Positions 1-12,185 of a stretch of 64,000 nt of DNA are shown one piece after another (position 1 is the first letter of the stretch; each line of letters starts with the position of its first letter). The notes under the pieces are model-generated. The model saw only the letters and a list, made by a program, of their open reading frames with translations, made no database searches and was not told the DNA's origin. Both the position numbers and the translations under genes were made by a program. The DNA is from Anastatus disparis (lineage: Eukaryota > Arthropoda > Insecta > Hymenoptera > Eupelmidae): NCBI GenBank assembly GCA_017163975.1, contig JAFFSR010000374.1, positions 2,218,501-2,282,500 on the forward strand, given 5' to 3'.

Positions 1-276
1 AAGCAAGATTCTCTTTTATGAGGAAAAATTATTTTTATCGCTTCGTGTTTAAGAAAACCTTGAAAAACTGAATTATCCATCCTAACCTCTATTTTTCAAG
101 TTTTTCAATGTTATCTTCAAAACGAATCGATAAAAATAATTTTTCCTCAACACAGAAAATCTTGCTTTTTATTATTCGAGATGGGGCTATCTCCTTATTT
201 TTTGCTACAATTACTAGTTTTTGCAAAAAAATTAATTCTTTGATTAGAAAAGGACAGGGATATACGACCTGCTCAT
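1..276. repeat. Foldback repeat family A, cut by the window start
   Basis: Both ends of this block hold inverted versions of one sequence around a short centre reading CATCCTAACC. The same family is complete at about 33940-34317. The right end reads GGACAGGGATATACGACC. No coding capacity is seen; the short reading frames are products of the palindrome. It appears to sit inside the family B MITE whose remainder begins at about 281. Confidence 0.6.
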
Positions 277-280
277 AAAA

Positions 281-410
281 TTGAAATTTAACTGAATAAT
301 CTTTACGATACATACTACAAGCTAATACATTTCTTCATTTAAGTTGTGCAATAAAATGAAAAGATAGGCCCAATTCATGAGTACAGTTGTAGTGTTTGTT
401 TTACATCTCC
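281..410 (+). repeat. Fragment of family B (TTAA-type) MITE
   Basis: This stretch matches 50163-50298 in direct orientation, sharing for example AATTTAACTGAATAATCT and AAAATGAAAAGATAG. It ends at TTTTACATCTCC, the terminus of the complete 377-bp copy at 49922-50298. Only one half is present, and the other half was probably displaced by the foldback element before it. Confidence 0.6.
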
Positions 411-1550
411 TTGATTTAGTAATAAATTATTATAAAAATTTTTACTTTAAATTTTACCAATATTTTTTTAAATCCTTCTTGTTTGGTGACTTCAATACTT
501 TAGAGACCAAATTTGGTTATAAAAAATATTGGTATTTAATTACCTTAAATATATTAATTCTTTATTTTATTTTTAAACGTCAATTATTTATCTGAAATAT
601 AAAATATTTTTATTATTTTTATATATATTTCACGTGATCTTTTTATGTTAAAATGAAAATAATTGAAAAATTTAATATTTATCAATTAAAAAAATTATGA
701 ATAAAAATGATTATTTTGTATCTATTTCTAAGTCTTGAAACTTGAGACTTTTTAAATCAAAAAATAAGCGGATATCGGGCGTAGATTTCGTTCCTCGAGA
801 TCTTACCACTAAGTTAATGTTGCACTGTTATTGGTATTTAAAATGGAAAGATAGTGGAGGAAAAATTATTATGTCATTTCGCGTAGAATGCAAATCTACA
901 CTGCCACGTGCGAGATCCATAAATATGAAAGAACATTAGGATTTTGAACCGCAATGTATTCTGTTAAATAATTCAATAGTGAAAAGCGAACGGAATTCAC
1001 ATAATTATTCTTTGTATTTAGAAATTCATGTTCGGCTAAAGAAGACTGTACTGTTAATTGTTTTCACGAAAGTAAAATTGTACACCAAGTTGATGACGTT
1101 TACAAATGCTTACACTTTGATAATAAAGCTCGAAAACGTAAACACAATTTTCATATTGTGTTTACGATGCTCGCACGACGAGAGATTTTCTTTGCAGATA
1201 TTGAATTTATTCAAGTAGTAAAATAAATTATTTCATATTTAACATTTATTTAAGATTAAAATATTCAATTGTAATTAGTTTACGTTAAATACAACGTTTA
1301 ACCTTTTCATGCTGTTCGAGGTAAAATTCCGATAAGATCAAGTAAATATTTGTCTACCTTGACAACTGCAATTATCCATTTTAACATAATATAGTTTTTC
1401 AAAAATAAATATGTATAAGCATAGGCGTGTTCTATTGTCCTTATGGATGCACAATATTGAATTTTTCAAATAAAAAATTAGTTTCAAGTTTTTGTTTTTA
1501 TTTTTGCAATAAATAATATATTTAACGTAAATCTAAAAATATCGTTCAAA
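411..1550. other. AT-rich stretch, no gene recognised
   Basis: Reading frames of 60-80 codons occur here but none has a recognisable domain, splice structure or neighbouring support. A short hairpin (GTAAACACAATTTTCATATTGTGTTTAC) lies near 1140-1170. I see no other feature. Confidence 0.5.
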
Positions 1551-1562
1551 GTGTTGATAGAA

Positions 1563-2153
1563 ATGCGATATGAACATCTTTTTGCACTGAGAAATCATTC
1601 AACAAAAAATTGGTATTATCCTGGATATAAATTTGATGGAAAAGAAAAGCATAAAATTGATTTTAGATTAAGATTTAAGCCATCTAGTCTTCGTAAGTTA
1701 AAACAAGTAGATGTAAAAGCTTATGATTATTATTTTCAACAAGCGAGATGTGATGTTTTAAAAAACAAAGTTCCGGATATTGTTTATGAAAAACATAAAC
1801 GTAAACTTATTGGATTAGGTGTCTGTGATATGTACAGGTAATATATTAATGTTGCTTTACTATTTATTTATGTATATTATTAAAAATGATCAAATAACTT
1901 TAATTTTTCATATTTACAGAGTTATGTTAGAAAAAAATGTTGCATGTAAAGTTGTTGAATCGGAATACAAGATTTTATTCCTAAAGAATGTGTTAAACAA
2001 CATGTGTTCTTTATCAAAAAACCTATTCACAAAGCTTTGACAAGAATATCTGGACACGATGTTTCATTTGTTAAAGAACAATATCTTAACCAATTTGAAT
2101 CTATGTCTCTTAATTATTTATGTGAAGAAAGCTTCGGTTTTGAAAGAAAAAAA
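1563..2153 (+). pseudogene. Unrecognised two-exon gene, frameshifted
   Basis: Exon 1 starts at ATG 1563 and runs to 1837. It ends at a GT donor (CAG|GTAATA), and a pyrimidine-rich ATTTACAG acceptor lies just before 1920. The protein is basic, about 170-180 residues, and begins MRYEHLFALRNHSTKNWYY. After about codon 107 the best reading changes frame near 1968, which suggests a one-base indel. A further coding-like stretch in another frame follows the stop, up to about 2229. I do not recognise the family; length and composition would fit a small mitochondrial or nucleic-acid-binding protein, but nothing in the sequence proves it. It is the only candidate for a host gene or gene relic in the window. 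Alternatively it is a cargo or fragment of an unidentified transposon. Confidence 0.45.
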
Positions 2154-2229
2154 TAAAAAATACAGCTTTGTTTGATGATACGCGATTCTTCAAAGAAATA
2201 TTAAGTTGTTATGCAAAAGAGAAAATATA

Positions 2230-3150
2230 AATTAGAATAGAAACGTCATTTTGTCCTGTTTTGTCCAACAGAGCGATAAATTACGCAGCTTTCTATACTT
2301 CAAAACCATTATTTGCTCAATTTGCAATAATTAAACAGAAAATTTACCAATTTATCATCACTTTTCAAAGTAACACAACTACTATAAGTATTGGAAACAT
2401 ATTATTACATTTGTAAGTGTATTAAACTTTTAATAAAACATTTCTTGTATTATTTAAAATAGTAATTACTTTCTCAATAATTTTGATCTTGAAAAGATTT
2501 CAAGGCATAGTAACCGGGACGTATACCCTATCTTAAAAAATAAGGTTAAATTAAAAATTTTTTATTTACTTACAATGAACTCCACGTTATTGTCTTTAAA
2601 TTAAATATAATTCTAAATATTTTTAATTTATATATTTTTAATAATTTTAAGATTTTAAAATTATATTTAAATTTTAAATGATATTTTTATTAAAAATTTA
2701 AATTTCATCAAAAAATAAAAATTTAAACTGACATCAACATAAAATAAAACAAAAAATAATCATTTGAGTCTATGGTATAAGGAGGAAGGAATATAGACTC
2801 TCATGGTTGTGTAGGGCTATAGGCGAAGGTAACAATGGTTTTATTTTGAATAATTTTATAAAAAAAAGGAATAATTTTAATTAATTTTAACATATCTTAA
2901 AATAACTTAAAATTATTATAATTGATTTTATATAATTATTAAAAATAAAACAAAGAAAAACCAACGCGCCATAATACCTTACATTTTTTATTATTTAATT
3001 TATATTATAAATTATTAATTGTAAGGTAGTATTGACAGTACCTCTTCGGGTGGTGTGGAAATCTGTCTGAGCAAATATATTTTTTTTTTTATTTTAAAAA
3101 AAAGATTAATATATAAAGGATATTGTTATCCTCTATATAATTAACCTTTT
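2230..3150. other. AT-rich stretch, no gene recognised
   Basis: Low-complexity A/T sequence. One 13-base string near 2820 (TATAGGCGAAGGT) equals part of the 3'-end element of Polinton 1, but the surroundings do not match. Confidence 0.5.
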
Positions 3151-3440
3151 TCTATGGAGATGTCGAGGGAGCCCAGCCCGGAACCGTTTAACACATTACA
3201 TCAGGCTAGACTGTCAGACACCGCCATACCGGAAACTTTGACTACCGATGGATGGTCAGCCACTTTTGTGACCAACAATCAACCGATACTCAATGAGGCC
3301 AGATTTCTTAAGAGTCGCGATATGGGTAGCACATACACTAATTTTCTTTCGAAAAAAAGTCAGAGGTGCCTGGCCAGGATTCGAACCCGTGCCCACCGCG
3401 TTGAAGGCAAGAGCTCTATCCGTTACGCCACCGCGCTCCT
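3150..3440 (-). repeat. tRNA-derived SINE-like element
   Basis: On the minus strand 3438-3366 is a 73-nt tRNA-like head. It has an A box (TGGCGTAACGG) and a B box (GGTTCGAATCC) spaced as in a tRNA, but the 3' end does not pair with the 5' acceptor strand. It is followed by about 200 bp of more GC-rich unrelated body, then AT-rich sequence. This is the layout of a SINE. No target duplication was identified. Confidence 0.55.
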
Positions 3441-3563
3441 ATTGAGCAAATATATAATTAATATTAATTTTTTTAATACTTTTGGTCAGTACAAATTTCA
3501 TTACTGGCTGACATAATGTAAATATAAACGGGGGTTGGCGAGCAGCGCGAGCAGGGGGAACCC

Positions 3564-3565
<2 letters not shown>

Positions 3566-3640
<75 letters not shown>
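3566..3640. repeat. (AT)n microsatellite, left of the 9.6-kb transposon
   Basis: Seventy-five bases of uninterrupted AT dinucleotides directly abut the left terminus of the 3641-13266 element. A shorter AT run (13267-13296) abuts its right terminus. The element therefore inserted into an AT microsatellite. Confidence 0.95.
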
Positions 3641-3642
<2 letters not shown>

Positions 3643-4723
3643 GTCAAAATAACATCTTTTTATAAAAGTGTGCGCATGTGGATCACCGATTTTGCTGATT
3701 TTGCGAAATGTTTTAGTATTATTAAAGTTAGGAATCTGTGCAAAATTTCAGCTCTCTAAGTGCAAAACTCGCCGAAATATGGCCTTTCAAAGGTCAAAAA
3801 CTCCGCTTTTTTCAGCTGTTTTTCACTCTTTTTCAAAATTCTGCCAAGACTCGAGTTTTTAACATATTTTAATTCGGCAGGCGTCAATTTCTTCGTTTTT
3901 ATGTTAATTTTAAATTTTCGTAATTATATTTTTTAAAAATTCTAATCAGGCTTCTGAAAACTCTTAGAATAAAATACTGATTTTTGACATTTTTGACAAT
4001 TTTTAAACAGCTGTAACTCATTTGAATTTTGATATTTTTAAATTATCAAAATTTTGTTTTATTGGTCAAAAAGAAAGCTTTAATTTGCATTTTTAAATTT
4101 TCAAAAAGGTTTAAAATTGACGGAGATACAAAGGTTTAAAGTTTGCAAAATTTCTAAAATATACGTTTTTTTACAAAATTTAGATCATTGTAACTCTGGC
4201 CGGACAACTTCAAATTCACTAAATCTTACAAGAAAACTTTCTATAAGTCACGTAAAATGAGGCCAAATAGGCCTGGTCAATGGTATCCGACGATTTTACT
4301 ATTATTTGAACCTCTCATAATTCAGTATTTTGCTTCACAAGTAAATCAATACACCCAGCTGTTGCGTCTTCTACTCATAAATGCGAAAACCTTAAAAGAT
4401 TCAACAGGCTATAAATTATGAAATGAGCGATAAAAAACTTGATTTTATGCTTGAGTATAGGTCTCTAGGTCGTTTAGAATAAAAGTTATAACAGTTTGAG
4501 AATTTTTTATTTCTCAAGGTATCAAATCCGTGAACGCTTACTCTAGCCGATTTTTAGATTGGTCTTAACTTTCCTATAACTTAATTTCTATGATACTTCA
4601 GGACTCTTATTGAAGCTCTAATTAAAAATTATTGCTTGTGATTTCAATATCTTTGATGAAGTATAAATGTAAGTCTGCTAACATCTAAAATAAACAACTT
4701 TATTTTTTTCTTATAACATTATT
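3641..4723 (+). repeat. Left terminal inverted repeat of the 9.6-kb transposon
   Basis: It matches the reverse complement of 12186-13266 over its whole length with only scattered substitutions. Homology stops sharply after CTTATAACATTATT. The 64-codon frame found in each arm is conserved only because the arms are copies. No protein feature is visible in it. Confidence 0.92.
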
Positions 4724-5016
4724 ACATTCATATCAATTTGTATAATAGTACTGATGATTGCTCGTTAGAGGGCTACCGCGCTTTTTAGCGATTGATTTCT
4801 TTATGGTAAGCAAATGCGCACGAAAAGAATAAGACAGTTCAGAGCATATAAACTGACAGTTTCGTTTGATCTAAAATAATGATAGTTTTCTCACACTCTA
4901 TTTCAACTAATGAATAGAGGTATTTTTGTAGGTTTTAATGAAAAATAAAAAAATAATTATTGTCCTGTAGTTTAACTACTTTTGAATTTTCTCTTGTGAC
5001 TTATGACGTTATTAAA

Positions 5017-5139
5017 AGACGTCTTTCAAAGACGTCTTTTTTTGTTCCAAATCCAGACACGTCCAAAGACGTCTTTTAAAGACGTCTTTAAAAGACGTCT
5101 TCTAAAGACGTCTTTAAAAGACGTCTTCTAAAGACGTCA
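5017..5139. repeat. Array of palindromic AGACGTCT units, 13-bp period
   Basis: AGACGTCT occurs seven times and a final AGACGTCA once. The last six copies are spaced exactly 13 bases apart with alternating spacers TTAAA, TCTAA and TTTAA. Each unit is a perfect palindrome around GACGTC. It lies between the left TIR and the first transposase exon. A transposase-binding cluster or a CREB/ATF-like enhancer are both conceivable; the sequence does not decide. Confidence 0.85.
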
Positions 5140-5154
5140 TTATTTTCAATAGGG

Positions 5155-5256
5155 GTATCAGCTATTACTTTAATTGAGTGTGACATCTTTACCGACGACT
5201 ATCATATCTGTGTGATTTAATATTTCATATAAAAAAATTGAAGTAACAGCTGATAC
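5155..5256. repeat. Hairpin upstream of the transposase gene
   Basis: GTATCAGCTATTACTTTAATT is followed about 60 bases later by its near-perfect reverse complement ending in CAGCTGATAC. It is a short inverted repeat with no reading frame. Confidence 0.6.
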
Positions 5257-5485
5257 TCAAGTAATGATACTTAAGTTCCAAGTGATACTCAATACTCAAG
5301 TCATGACTATAAATTCGAGCCCTACCCTCACCTTGTGAATTTTCATACCTGTTTATACGATCGTGTACTAAATAAAACTAGAATGAACGTCTATGTTACT
5401 TTCGATTGTTGTTTTTTAAAATAGCAATTATTACTTTTACTCATAGTAAATAAATGGAAAAAAATAAACAAGAAGTTTTTTAAAT

Positions 5486-8400
5486 ATGGCTTTAAATTGC
5501 TATATTGCAAAACTATTAGTACATGAAACTGAAAAATGTATCAGTGATTCTTATACACAAAATAATACTTTAAAAAATATAGATTCTTTTAGCAAAGATG
5601 ACTTAAAATATTTGAGTTACCGTGTTCCTGGTTTTAAAATTGATTGCAATGATGTAATTTGCACTCACCATGCTGATAAATATTTAAGACATTATTCAAT
5701 GAAACAAAAAAAAATGTTGCGACCCATTCAACAAACATGCAGTGAATGTGAAAATTCATTTGAATGTATTAAGTCTTCAGGATTGTGAAAGTTTTGAAAA
5801 AATTCTAAACATTAGATTAATCCCAGGGCAAAAAATATGTCGTAATTGTTATAGAAAAATAAAGACTGCAATATTAAACTATGGTAAGCAAAATAACTAT
5901 TGCCGTGATCCCTTTAAAAGACACAGAAATCCAGTGAATAATTTTCTGAAAATAGTAGATGAAAATATATCTGTAAAATTTGCAGTAGCCTGCAGCGATA
6001 TTGAATTGTTATCAGGTGTCACAGTATGTTCCTCTTGTTATAACAGAATCCAGTCAATAGTATCAGAGTTCGAAACACAACAAAATATAAAATCTGATGT
6101 GAAAGCTACTGCGACTCAAAGCAGCGAAAGTAATAGTGAATCATTAGCAAGTTTACAAAACTCTGAGAACTTCATATCTACAAGTCAAAATGCAAAAAAT
6201 TTAGATTCACTTTATGCAATGTTTAATATTTCACCTATAGATAAAAATAAATTAACGCTTGATAGATTGAAAAATAAAGCATTAGATGCATTACAATGTA
6301 TTGTTGGCGAAATTACCACTACAATGTGTAAAGTATATGATATTGAATTACCAAATTTTTCAAATTTAAATGAAATTCATCAGGATTGTGTAGCGTTTAA
6401 AGCATTTATCAAGAACTCAGTGAATTATTATAATTTAGCATCTAATACTAATGAAAAAATAAAAATTTTAAGCTTGATGCCATATGATTGGAGTTATAAA
6501 ATGGTTAATTAATATTTTGACTGTTCTCGTTATTTTTATAATGAAGTAGTGAAACTACGAGAAAATGAAGGTAAATATTTGAATATCACATTGATAATAA
6601 TATAATAATCACTATAATAATATTATAACAGTAATAATAATAATCACATTATTAATGTTAAATAGATTCAGAATTCATAACAAAAATAATAATTGTAAAA
6701 ATTAAATTTTAAATAATAAATGCAATAATTAAAATATATTTTATCTAGTTCTGTTTCCTTAAAAAAATACAAAAAATGACTAGTTTATAGTTATCACAGG
6801 AAAGTGTTAGTAATCAATGATTGTGATATACTAATAAATTAAAATAAATTATAAATTTAATACTAAAATAATTAATGAATTTTTTCGTTCAAATTTATCT
6901 GGAGAATTTTTTATTACAAAAACTTTTTATTAAAACCAATGATCAAATATTGCAGTATAATACACAATATTTCATTTCTACTATTATAAAAAAATTTAAT
7001 GAACTAATCATAGTAATTAAAATCCATACAATGTTTAAAATGCACATTAGAAGCATTATTTAATCATAATTTTTTAGAAATTGAAAATTTTGTATCTGTG
7101 GCATTTCATGTCAACTCACCTGGTCAAAGAATAAAAATCGCTAAAAATCTGAAAATATTTTCTATTTGATACCCAAAATATACAAAAAAAAATTTTTAGA
7201 GGCTTAGGTCCAAGAGGTCAAGAGCTAAAGGTCATGAAATTTTGGGATTTTTGAATTTTTTTGTTAAATTATCATCTTTGATATTTTTTTATTCAAAAAC
7301 TAACGATCTTAGAAAAAAATGTATAAACAAATTTTTTGTTGGAAATTATGTGTAGAAACTGTACAAATTTTTCCCAATTCCAGAGTGGCTATCTTCTGAT
7401 TGGTCCATTATATATTTGCATATAATTTTAAATTACTCGAGTTCGCCTCAGATTCATTTTATTCATTTAGCATTAAAAAGTTGCATTATATATTGACCTT
7501 TGACTGAAATTTTTCCTCATGTGCGAAAAGTTCTCTGTAAGCAGCTATGGAACTTTCAATTTTTCCAAAAATAATGTTTTCAGTGATATTGAAAATTTTT
7601 ATTTGAAATTTGCTCTCAACACTCTTGATAATTCTTAATTATTAATATGATAATTATTTTGATATTGTTATTATATTTTAAAATTTTATTATATTTTAAC
7701 AATTTGAATCTTATTCAATGCAGAATTAAGCTAAATTAATAACTGTACATTCACATGATAAAAATCCACTTATAAGTTTAAAGTCAAAGTACACTGAACA
7801 AAGAATTATTAAATTATTTCACAGTTGCATTCCACATTGCTATTTAATTAATATTAAATAGAAAAATTGTGAACTCACAATACACTAAACAATCAAGTTT
7901 AAAATACACAACAGAAATCTATAGAAAGAAAGCGAACAAGCTATTCAGCTTGATAACTTTTAAGTTATAAATAAAAATTAATTTTTCTGTTTAAATAAGC
8001 TGAGGTTGAAGTGATAATCCCAAAAATATCAGCAGAACCTACTGATTTATCTTACAGATTTATTGATACTGTTCACTGTTGAGTGTGAGGCAGCATCTAT
8101 AATTGTATACTTAATAAATAGCTGTAAAAGTTATTGATTTTTTTAATTCTCTTGGTGTATTTAGTACAATGTTTGTAAATATGCAGACAAGAGCAAGGTC
8201 CTTTGTCTTGTTCAATTTCAGAACAAATTCCAAATTGGTGTGATAAAACTTTATGAAAGACATAGTCTAAGTATCACATACAAGTAGCTTTTTAATGGCA
8301 AAATTAAGAATTTATATAATATAATTATAAAATCATTGCATTGTTTGAAATTTTTAATTTAATCAATATTTCTATTTTTATTCTTTGAAATGCTTTATGA

Positions 8401-11083
8401 TATAAATTTAAATTATAAATACGGTTGAAGTTATCAATTTTAAATTCACAAATATATTTATGAAAATATAATTTTATTATCAAAGCAGAAGATTCCAGTC
8501 AAATTGAGTCGCAAACAATAATTTTTAATAAAATCTTTCGAATTTGTATTGTGTACTTGAAATAAAAATAAAAAATATGAGATTATATAATGATATAAAT
8601 AAAATTTATTTACCATAAATTTAATATTAATTCAATAGCAGTTTGGAATGCAACTGTAAAATAATGAAATAATTTTTCGTTCAGTGTGCTTTGACTTTCA
8701 ACTAAGTGGCCTTTAATCTAATTGAGTGGATTTTGATTATGCGGTTGTGCAGTTATTGATTTAGCTTAATTCTGCACGAATCGAGATTAAAATTGTTAAA
8801 ATATAATAACATTTCAAAATATAATAATAATATTAAAATAATTATCATATTAATAATTAAGAATTATCAAGAGTGTCGAGGGAAAATTTCCAATAAAAAT
8901 TTTCAATAACACTGAAAACATTATTTTTGGAAAAATTAAAAGTTTGATAGCTGCTTACAGAGACATTTTCCACATGGGGGAAAATTTCAGTTAAAAGTCT
9001 ATATATAATGCAACTTTTTAATGCCAAATGAGTAAAATGAACCTGGACGAACTCGAGTAATTTCAAATTATATGCAATTATATAACGGATCAATCAGAAG
9101 ATAGCAACTCTGGAATTGGGAAAAATTTGAACAGTTTCTACACATAATGTCCAACAAAAAATGTCTCGATACTTTTTTTCCAAGACCCTTAGTTTTTGAA
9201 TAACAAAATATTAAAGATGATAATTTAACAAAAAAATTCAAAAAATCCCAAAATTTCATGATCTCTTGCTCTTGACCTCTTTGACCTAGACCTCTTAAAA
9301 TTGTTTTGTATACTTTGAGTATCAAATATAACATATTTCCAGATTTTCAGCGATTTTTATTTTTTGACCAGGTCAATTGACATGAAATGCCCCATCTATA
9401 TAAAATGATGTATATAATAAAATTCTATTTTATCATAGGGCCAATGTCACGTTCCAGAAAGTTATACACTCGCGTTCCTGATGAAGTAAAAAAGGAAATC
9501 ATTGAATACTATAAAAATGATTGCAATAGTCGTCCATGCAGTGGGATGAAGGAATGTGTTATGCAAAAAGTTCCTAATGCTAAATCGATTCCAGTACCAA
9601 AGAGACTTTTGATGTATGATACTAGAGATCTATACAATAATTGGTTACAGGAGAAAACGTGCGAAGAGAAACCATGTTTTTCATTCTTTGCATCTTTGCG
9701 CCCTAAAGAATGTGTATCAGCTGGAAGCCCTGGAACGCACACAGTTTGTGTATGCGAGTTACATCAAAATGTTAAATTAAGATTATCTGCTTGGAATAGA
9801 AAAATAAACTATAGACTGCTTATAGATGAAGCCGTTTGCTCTATTGATAACAAAAATTGCATGCTGCATCAAACATGTACAATGTGTCCAGGGCGCAATG
9901 CAATTTTTCAATACTTATCCAATGCGCAAGATAATTTGTCAATACTTTCCACTTGCATCTGTTTTAAAAAATGGGAAACTATCAAGACAAGTGCAGGAAA
10001 AGAAGGAGCTCAATTTAGTAAAACAGTTCTCAATGACTTGAAAGAACCTCGTGATGAGTTCTTAAATAAACTTGTAGAGGATATTTATAAATTAATGCCT
10101 CACCATTTTGTTAGTGAGAATCAAAAATATTCCTCAAAGCATGCAAATCAAATTTAGACAAAAACACCTGTCTGATCTTAATGGATTTTTCAGAAAATTT
10201 TGCTTTTATCTGTCAAGATTCGACTCAGGGCTATTATTATAATAATAGTCAAGCCACTGTACACCCTTTTGCTGTATATTACAAGGATGAAGCGTCTGAA
10301 GAACTGAAGATTTTAAATTTCTGTGTAATATCAGATTGTACAAAACATACAGCGGTTGCAGTTAATATATTTCAAGAAAGAGTTTTAGAAAAACTCAAGG
10401 AGCTTCTTCCTTGGATAAAAAAATATTATATATTTCTCAGACGGAGCACCTACCCAGTACAAAAACAAGTAAATATATATTTATTTTCATAATTTTATTT
10501 ATCAATAAGTAATAGAATTTTGAAAAAAGTAAAATATTATTTATTTTTCATCCAAGTTCATTAGTTTATAAAAATAAAAAATGTTTTAGGAATCATTTCA
10601 TCAATTTATGCCATCATGAAGAAGATTTTAGGTTCAAAGTTATATCTCATAATTTTTCAGCAACAAGTCACGGCAAAAATGTATGTGATGGAATTGGTGC
10701 CACTGTTAAGAAATTGACAAGAAGAGCTTCATTACAAAGACCTATCAATAATCAAATACAAACTGCAAGGCAAATGTTTGATTATTGTCAAGATAATATT
10801 TCAGGAATAAGGTAAAAAAAATTACTAATTCTGTTACTAACAATTTATAATTGTTTTGATATTTATTCTTGTTATAGTAATAAATAATTTATTTGATAGA
10901 TTTCTTTATGTTAATCAACAAGATGTTGAAGCAAGGGATCGAAAACTTCATTCTCGCTTTCAGGCAGCTCGAAGAATTAGTGACACTAGAATTCATCACT
11001 ATTTTGAGCCAATCAGCCAATCTCGTATGAAAATTAAAATTTTCTCTGCTGATGATGAATTCGCATTAGTTAATATTGCATAA
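5486..11083 (+). pseudogene. DDD-type transposase, multi-exon, broken
   Basis: The N-terminal part (5486-6570) carries two or three Cys-x2-Cys pairs (CSEC, CRNC, CSSC), likely a zinc-binding DNA-recognition region. It is broken by a frameshift near 5760 and a stop at 6510. A GT donor follows at about 6570 and reading resumes at an AG acceptor at 9438/9439. The core part (9439-11083) holds GTHSVCVCELHQN-like sequence (here GTHTVCVCELHQN), the first candidate catalytic Asp in MDFSENFAF (10181), the second in a frame-shifted SDG near 10440 and the third in HGKNVCDGIG (about 10670-10700). Further GT..AG introns lie at about 10469-10589 and 10812-10898. Frameshifts also occur near 10160. The family is one I know as uncharacterised transposase-like proteins; the Sola assignment is a guess. 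The gene is not functional as it stands. Confidence 0.75.
7098..9393. mobile_element. Non-autonomous inverted-repeat transposon within an intron
   Basis: Two arms of roughly 770 bp (7098 to about 7865, and about 8620 to 9393) are inverted copies. The outer ends read GTGGCATTTCATGTCAA and, on the other strand, GGGGCATTTCATGTCAA. A perfect 4-bp target duplication ATCT flanks it (7094-7097 and 9394-9397). It lies wholly inside the intron between the N-terminal and core exons of the transposase. No transposase of its own is present, and the 750-bp centre is AT-rich without a gene. Confidence 0.85.
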
Positions 11084-12185
11084 AGTAAATAGTAATTCCA
11101 AAAAATATTTTCCAAAATTCAAAATATAGTTTATTCAAATAGTAGGATAAACTATATTTTTAATTCAGCATAAGCTTTCGTTTTATTCTTTATTCACTTG
11201 ATTTTTTATCATTTTTAGATAACTATTTATAAGGCTAGCCAACTTTAAGTGTGTTACTATGCTTCATTTGATTATTTAGAAATTTAAATGATTTCCCAAT
11301 CCAGTGTGAAAATTTTGAAAGTACTAATATCTATTAAAAGTTATGAAAAGATATTAGAGAATATCAGTAACATCAAAGAAAGTGGTTTTGAGTAGGGTTT
11401 TGCACATTTAAATATACATCAATACCTTCTAATCCTCTTTTAAAATTTGGTATCAAATAAAATGTTTATATTTTTATAACGGACATATTTTAATACATTT
11501 TGATACCTTTATACCTACATCGATGTCATTTTATGAATTTAAAAAAACTGCTTTGCAAAATATTTCTAAAAAGAAAATCCGAAATTATGTAGTGCATTAT
11601 GTTATATTTTAATACCTTTTAAAACTTTTTATACTTGTTACATCTTTTGATTATTCTTATGAGATAAATTTAGTCATGAATCTAATCAAAAATATTGCGG
11701 AGGGTAAAATAATTTAGTAAAAAAACTATTTGAATTATTTTAAAATAAGACTAGAAAGAATTCGTCAACCGACTCCTGAGTCTTTTTATAATATAAACCT
11801 TTCAAAATTCAGAATATTGCTTCTCAAGTAAGCCAACACTTTCACCTTTTGTGGCGTTTTTTTAAAAAATTTGAGAGCCCTAGGAGATTCTACACGTCAT
11901 AAATTATTAAAGTAGATAGCAAAAGCTATTATTCAAGCTTTGATGAAAGTCTCTAGGTGGTTTAGAACGAAAGTTAAAACAGTTAACGATTTTTATAAAC
12001 TGAAGGTAATAAATCCGTGAACGTTCATTTTATCCGACTTTGAAATTGGTCTCAACTTATTTATAACTCCGGCTTTGTATCAGCTAGTAATTCACCAAAA
12101 ATCAAATTGAACGTCTTCTCTTACAGTTTTATCATCTTGGATAAAACTTTTTTTAGTCAAGTTTAATGTGCCAACAGCATCGCGA

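Noticed and set aside
2785..2840. Fourth copy of the Polinton 3'-end element
   Set aside because: Only a 13-base string matches; the ordered blocks and closing ends are absent.
3366..3438. Functional tRNA gene on the minus strand
   Set aside because: A and B boxes are fine but the acceptor strands do not pair and it continues into a SINE-like body.
5017..5139. CRISPR-like array
   Set aside because: Spacers are 5 bases and nearly identical, the units are perfect palindromes, and the genome is eukaryotic.
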